Assembly (NCBI GenBank): GCA_959347315.1
Contig: OY365806.1
Span: 54,465,116 to 54,529,115 of the forward strand
Direction: 5' to 3'
Source of the DNA: Bimastos eiseni
Lineage: Eukaryota > Annelida > Clitellata > Crassiclitellata > Lumbricidae
Length of the DNA: 64,000 nt
Numbering within the stretch: the stretch's first letter is position 1; each line of letters opens with the position of its first letter. A program made the translations under genes and the position numbers. The notes under the pieces were generated by a model. That model made no database searches and was not told the origin of the DNA. It saw only the letters and a list, made by a program, of their open reading frames with translations. Of the stretch, positions 60,035 through 64,000 are shown in pieces.

Positions 60035-60830
60035 GGCTACCTAACGTGGTCATAGTTAATCCCGGGGTTTTCCGGCAGCACTTAGGTTGTCGGAGACCGT
60101 GGAAGTTCGGGTAGCCGAGATCGTTAACATTCGGGTGGCCGTGATAGATGCAGACTGGGTAAGTCCCAGGATTAGCGATCGCATATAGTCAGATAGGCCC
60201 CGGTAGCCGAGAGTGGTACAGCCCGTGAAAGTTCGAGTGGCCGTTCGATAAAAATACCGGAAAATCCCCGAAGGACCCGCTGGAATTACACGTGGAGGGT
60301 GAACACGTTAGAAAAGCACGTTACAAACAAGAGAAAACACTGGTGCCGATTGATACCTTCAGGTTACAAGTCAAATAACTCTTCTGGATGGTTTAATAGT
60401 CTTTCGATAAATACTCTTGTTTGTTACCTACGTTGGTCATAGTTACTCCTCCCGGTTTCCCTAAGTCTCAGAATATATTACGGTGTTGGCGGACAATTGC
60501 CAACGCAGAGGACAGTCAATCGTGTACATGATAACTTATGCGTGTGAGGCCGGTATGCCACACACGGAAATGGACCAAGAGGCACGTGAAAGTCTGGGTT
60601 GTCTCTTGTCGTCCGATGCCCAAGTGCGAAACAGATGAATGCAGACGTGAAGGTCTGGGCAGTGGAAAATGAACCAAGAGGCAGACGTGAAAGTCTGGGT
60701 AGTCGGAGACCCAGGTTAAAGATAACAAGTAGACCAAGAATTGACCGAAACGTAGATATTCCTGTTGGTTACCTACGTTGGTCATAGATACTCCTTCCGG
60801 TTTCCCGAAGTGTATCTACTTGCGTGTCTG
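58531..60830 (+). repeat. diverged long-unit tandem repeat
   Basis: A core of about 45 bp (consensus ggttacctacgttggtcata followed by gttactcctcccggtttcc) recurs at about 58546, 59031, 59226, 59669, 60033, 60412 and 60761. Other blocks recur in order between cores: gggaaagttcc, ggtgccgaa.acct, aattgcgggtgt, and ctctttacggtttccc before the next core. Units are 195-485 bp and strongly diverged. Open frames inside have no recognised domain. Confidence 0.75.
60000..60031. repeat. (TA)n microsatellite
   Basis: AT run inside one unit of the tandem repeat. Confidence 0.95.
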
Positions 60831-61195
60831 ATCGAAGTGATCGATACGAGTTACGTTTGGGTAATCGGGTACCCAGGTGAATACATGGTTGCATGGTTGC
60901 TTGTCGTCACACACAGTTCTGAGAACTGACTGAAGTGCGAGGTTGGGCCCCCTCGTGCGTAGGTCGGATCGAAGATCTGTGTGCAGATAGCGAAGGTTCT
61001 AGACAGAAGACCTTCACTATCAGAGTCCACGAATACCATGCCATTGTCATTTTTATCGAAGCAGATTATATCAGTGTTGGTGGATAACTGCTAACACAAA
61101 GGACGGGTACTTACTCAGTCAATTGTGGTGCATGATAAAATATACGTGTGCGGCAGTTATGCCATACACAGAAATAGATCGAAAGATATGTTGAG
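60480..61195. repeat. second pair of long repeats at the array edge
   Basis: Segments 60490-60600 and 61068-61190 share ggtgttggcggacaattgcc/ggtgttggtggataactgct, agtcaattg/agtcaatcg, catgataa and tatgccatacacagaaat-type order. They extend the repeat structure beyond the last core. Confidence 0.65.
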
Positions 61196-61559
61196 CAGAA
61201 GGTGTGATAGCTAAGTGTCTAACATCATATGACGAAGAGCTGTGAGACTGGTAGTGTCTAGGACGACAGAGTTTAGAGGGTTGCTAACAGTAATGTCTAG
61301 GAGTACAAGACGTTGAATTTAGCTACCGATATGACTTTGGGACTTGTCTCAAGTATATCATTCTGAACCTCGTAACTTAAGAAAACGTTCGATGTCCCTT
61401 ATTGGCGATAATTTCAGAGTCACAAGATGCTGAATGATACGACATCAGGTAGAGAAGAAGCAGAGGCTAGTAGCTTGGAAGGTAGAGAAGGCGAGAAAGA
61501 CTCCTGCCGGTATGATTACGAACCCTGCTTTGAGTACGGCCTTCTCAGAACGTTACCCA

Positions 61560-61835
61560 TCCGGCGACCGCGGAATAGGCAGAGTCAGACCTCATTACTA
61601 ATTTGAACCGCGTTACCTTTCTTGGAGAAGAGGCCCGTCCTTAATCTATACTGGTGAGAGCAACCATTTGGCATTGAGATTTGATAAAGAAGTGACTCGG
61701 GCGACTCCAGACGTGTTCGCAAGTTGGAGTAGACACCGTCCGTTAGCGTTAGACAGGCGCTCGGGCTGCAGAACGCCACACAAACGTTTTGGAGCAGCGC
61801 CATATAAATTAAATGCTCCAAATAAATAAATGTTA
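61560..61835 (+). mobile_element. possible LINE/SINE 3' tail
   Basis: Ends ggagcagcgccatataaatt then aaatgctccaaataaataaatg, the form of LINE 3' tails in this window. The upstream part has no recognised frame. Confidence 0.35.
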
Positions 61836-61839
61836 TTTA

Positions 61840-64000
61840 TGTTGGACAAACGTTGGCACTTTGCCAAAAGCGAAATGTCGTCATGATTACGTCATCGTAG
61901 GCCTATTTTTCAACTTGTTAGTTGCGACCAATGAGGTTATAAATAGTGTATATAATAAATCTCAATGGTTGCGACGTAGATCTCGAAGAAGACTGTTAAT
62001 TCAAGATTTTGCAAAATTCGCAAATCAGCTAATATTCGTCTCGTTTCTTTCGAATTCTGCTTCGCCAACTTCTGTTTCGATTGAATTGTCGTCGAGAAGT
62101 AGCAGGTAGACGTAACAAATTACAAAACAACGTTTTTTGTCGATTTTTTCCCATTTTGGAGATTAGCGATCATAAGCTACAGATTTCGTTGTTGGCCATT
62201 TAGGCCTGTCGATGAGACTTAATAACTAGGCCTTAGACTGCGGTAAATACAATCATTTTTTGGTATTTTGCTAAATGTTACATTAAAAAATTATCTGCCT
62301 TGCCTGAATTAGTCTAATTATTTCCTGTCCTTCTGTTGTGTAGGCCTATATATTGTTTGCCTTGCTGCATGTTTTCTCTCTCTTATCTTATTTCTATTGT
62401 TATGCTGCGCTTTATAGTTACTAGAAATAAGACAGTTAGTGAGTTAACTATTTCTTTCGCCATAGCAGAGACACAACCTATACAAACGTTCGTAGAAACG
62501 AAATGCGGAAGCACGTTGACAGACTCCTCTTCCAACGGAAGGGACGCACTACCGACAGCAGTCAACAGAAAACAACTCAGACGGTCTTTTACTCGGCCGA
62601 GAAGCGGAAATACTAAGGTCAAATGCAGACACTTTGTCTTTTTAACAACAGGAGATGTTGGTCAGCCTTAACTACGACGTAGCTACCTGAAACAGCAACG
62701 AGCCTGCTACGCGACGTCACTCCTTAACTATCTGATCCAACACTCCCAGAAACTCTCATTGCACAGCCTTATATACACAGCAGATAACCTAATGTGCACT
62801 CTCTATGTACACCTCAGTACACATCGTAGGCCCGCTTTGGTTCTTCGCTACCCCTTGCGTCTACGACCAACGCACCTGCTCTAGGATGGTCCTAGATCAT
62901 AGTCAATGCACCCGCACCTAACACTATCCTACGTGGATGTGTTCCTGTCTTCTTTTGTTTTAGAGTAATTAGATGTTCGGACATTAATGTAGATTCAAGT
63001 GAAGATTTAATTGAACATATTTTTAGTGCTTAATATTCATAATAATAAGTTAACTACGCTGTCCAGTGTGATAATATGTTGATATTCAACAGGTCAAGTT
63101 TAAGTTTGCCCGCATTACAGAGGTGAGGTTAGAAATCCTGACCCGTTTTGAGATCCTGGGTCACTGGATCCTTTAGTTTGTATTTGTCTATTTTGTAATC
63201 CTCTGTGGCTGGTCACCACTTTTGAAGGCTTGATGCTAGAAAAAAAGTAGAAACTTGCAGCATTGGATTGTATGGACCCATGAGGCTCCTCAGAGGTGTG
63301 TAAGCCTATATAGTACTGAGAAATTAGTGACAGGTACAATTAAACATACTTTTTATTCATAGCTACAAATTTGGTCTTTCATGCAAGTAGCCATATCAAG
63401 ACAGGCAATTTGAGCTTCAGAATGCCAGACGATGGTAGCTCCTGCAGAAATAAGTTACTATTCTTGACCTAATTTAGGCATTATATTCTTGACAATGTTT
63501 ATCGACTTAATTAAAGCACTGCTTAGATTTATACAATATTAGCAGGTTTATGAATTACACAGGTCAGAGAATTCGGGGTGATTTGGCACCGTCCATCCTG
63601 GCAGCCTCAGGCTAGAGAAGTCCGGCACTTTTGGCACCGTCCGTCTCTGGTAGAGGCGCTGTGGCATCCGACATGGACCTGTTGTCTTTGAGCTGTCTCC
63701 GGCTGCAATGGTCGTGTGAAGCTCTTCACTTGAAGGACCTCAGCTCCAGTCCGGAGCAACTAACATGATCCAGATGACTGACTAGTTTTATGAATGTTTA
63801 CAATAAATCCCGCAGATTTGTTGCTAATAAAATCGTCAGGTCGTTTGGAAGATGGTAATCATGCAGTAAAATGTCAACCAGGATAATGAAACACAGAGAG
63901 CATTTTCTGTCTTGTCTGCCTGTCTCTTTGCTAAATTTCTTTTCTGCTTGTCTTAAGTCTGTCTACACCTTTATTATGTCTATTTCCCTCTTCTTAGGTC
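61840..64000. other. no recognised feature
   Basis: Open frames to 111 codons have no motif I can name. The string ggcaccgtcc occurs twice (63587, 63636). A gene edge cannot be excluded. Confidence 0.4.

Overview
The window looks like nuclear DNA from a non-vertebrate metazoan. It is AT-rich, has long introns, uses canonical GT..AG splicing, and carries many decayed CR1/L2-like LINEs, hAT-like MITEs, a tRNA-derived SINE family and a Tc1-type element. No bacterial features are visible. The sequence alone does not settle the phylum. A marine invertebrate fits the repeat mix and the presence of CCDC170, but that is inference.

Two host genes can be reconstructed from first exon to stop. On the + strand, positions 3993-30269 hold a 15-exon MCM5, a subunit of the MCM2-7 replicative helicase. 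The phased exons sum to 2202 nt, or 733 residues, which is essentially the normal family length. On the - strand, positions 55411-33204 hold a 13-exon CCDC170-like coiled-coil gene of 2481 nt, or 826 residues. The two genes converge tail to tail across about 2.9 kb. There is no sign of a functional link between them; each seems to be an ordinary, separately transcribed locus.

Region by region: 1-3900 is repeats, namely a LINE RT scrap, a hAT-MITE scrap, a short telomere-like tract, a 1.1 kb foldback-type element with palindromic minisatellite arms, and small arrays. MCM5 starts at 3993 with an E2F-like site about 85 bp upstream. Its introns hold most of the mobile DNA: four copies or fragments of hAT-like families, a Tc1-type element with very long inverted repeats, one SINE, and at least six LINE fragments. 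The interval 30270-33203 is intergenic with one decayed LINE. The CCDC170 introns hold minisatellites, the second SINE, two small MITEs, and a duplicated 0.86 kb segment that carries most of one CCDC170 exon and lies between two GGTCTTGGTCTC arrays. Beyond 55.4 kb there is no recognisable host gene. The most notable part there is a strongly diverged long-unit tandem repeat at about 58.5-61.2 kb.

The strongest leads for something undescribed are the foldback element with palindromic arms, the gene-fragment duplication inside the GGTCTTGGTCTC arrays, and the diverged tandem repeat at 58.5-61.2 kb. All need genome-wide searches that could not be run here.
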